64,000 nucleotides of DNA. Origin: Ilumatobacteraceae bacterium (GTDB lineage: Bacteria > Actinomycetota > Acidimicrobiia > Acidimicrobiales > Ilumatobacteraceae). Numbering within the stretch: position 1 is the stretch's first letter; each line of letters opens with the position of its first letter. Made by a program: the position numbers and the translations under genes. The stretch is from NCBI GenBank assembly GCA_022843125.1, contig JALHOG010000006.1:1-64000 (forward strand). The letters run 5' to 3'. This document shows, piece by piece, positions 63,968 through 64,000 of the stretch. The notes under the pieces are model-generated. The model had not been told where the DNA came from, made no database searches, and was given only the letters and a program-made list of their open reading frames with translations.

Positions 63968-64000
63968 ATGCACATCGAAGATGTGTTCGGGAACCAAACC
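63968..64000 (+). CDS. Start of an unidentified gene (partial)
   Basis: Eleven codons (MHIEDVFGNQT) after a good promoter; the window ends here. Too short to assign. The frame is open to the edge. Confidence 0.4.
   Translation, partial: MHIEDVFGNQT

Overview
The window looks like a chromosome segment from a high-GC actinobacterium, most likely Acidimicrobiia (Ilumatobacter-like). Two WhiB-type Fe-S regulators, a DUF3097 protein, GlgM-type glucan synthase, an NDMA-dependent alcohol dehydrogenase, an FdsGBAD formate dehydrogenase and many exported Thr/Pro-rich lipoproteins point to Actinobacteria. The placement below phylum level is an inference from gene content and style, not from any marker alignment. 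Coding density is very high. At least fifteen genes begin 6-8 nt after a TANNNT-like -10 element and lack a Shine-Dalgarno, which suggests leaderless transcription.

Layout. 1-4.7 kb: leftward phosphate block (ppk, pstS, pstC) with 11-bp phased PHO-box-like repeats between ppk and pstS. 4.7-6.2 kb: two whiB genes around tatA. 6.2-10.4 kb: a VWA / ChlI-like MoxR ATPase pair with a class III nucleotide cyclase lodged between them on the other strand. 10.4-17.2 kb: a PAS-GGDEF-EAL protein, a GH2 glycosidase, two exported proteins and a PPOX-fold flavoprotein. 17.2-26.6 kb: sdhCAB, membrane pyrophosphatase hppA, a second GGDEF-EAL protein and DUF3097. 26.6-29.6 kb: DUF4349 lipoprotein, a hypothetical, an SCP2 protein and an Fpg/Nei glycosylase.

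29.7-34.1 kb is the most disturbed stretch: a frameshifted VapC toxin gene with a candidate antitoxin, the tail of a DUF4143 ATPase, an IS21-type istB without an intact istA, and several small unknown genes. 34.3-39.5 kb is a tightly overlapping NAD-linked formate dehydrogenase operon (FdsG, FdsB, a split FdsA, FdsD), followed by a relic of a serine recombinase. 39.8-45.2 kb: a Tat-exported glycine-rich protein, a large STAND/LuxR regulator, a 62-residue LigA-like protein and a DUF3558-like lipoprotein.

45.3-64 kb: glgM, a fatty acid desaturase, a third GGDEF-EAL protein, a GNAT/autoinducer-synthase-like protein facing a three-half-site palindrome, archaeal-type valS, cell-wall genes (L,D-transpeptidase, LCP ligase), a second MoxR-VWA pair, a NarL-type two-component system beside an ABC-2 exporter, an NDMA-dependent alcohol dehydrogenase and a hypothetical. 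The window ends at a possible gene start. I see no rRNA, tRNA or CRISPR. No clearly new multi-gene system stands out. The best candidates for something undescribed are the acyltransferase-like gene with its operator, the split formate dehydrogenase and the pervasive leaderless architecture.
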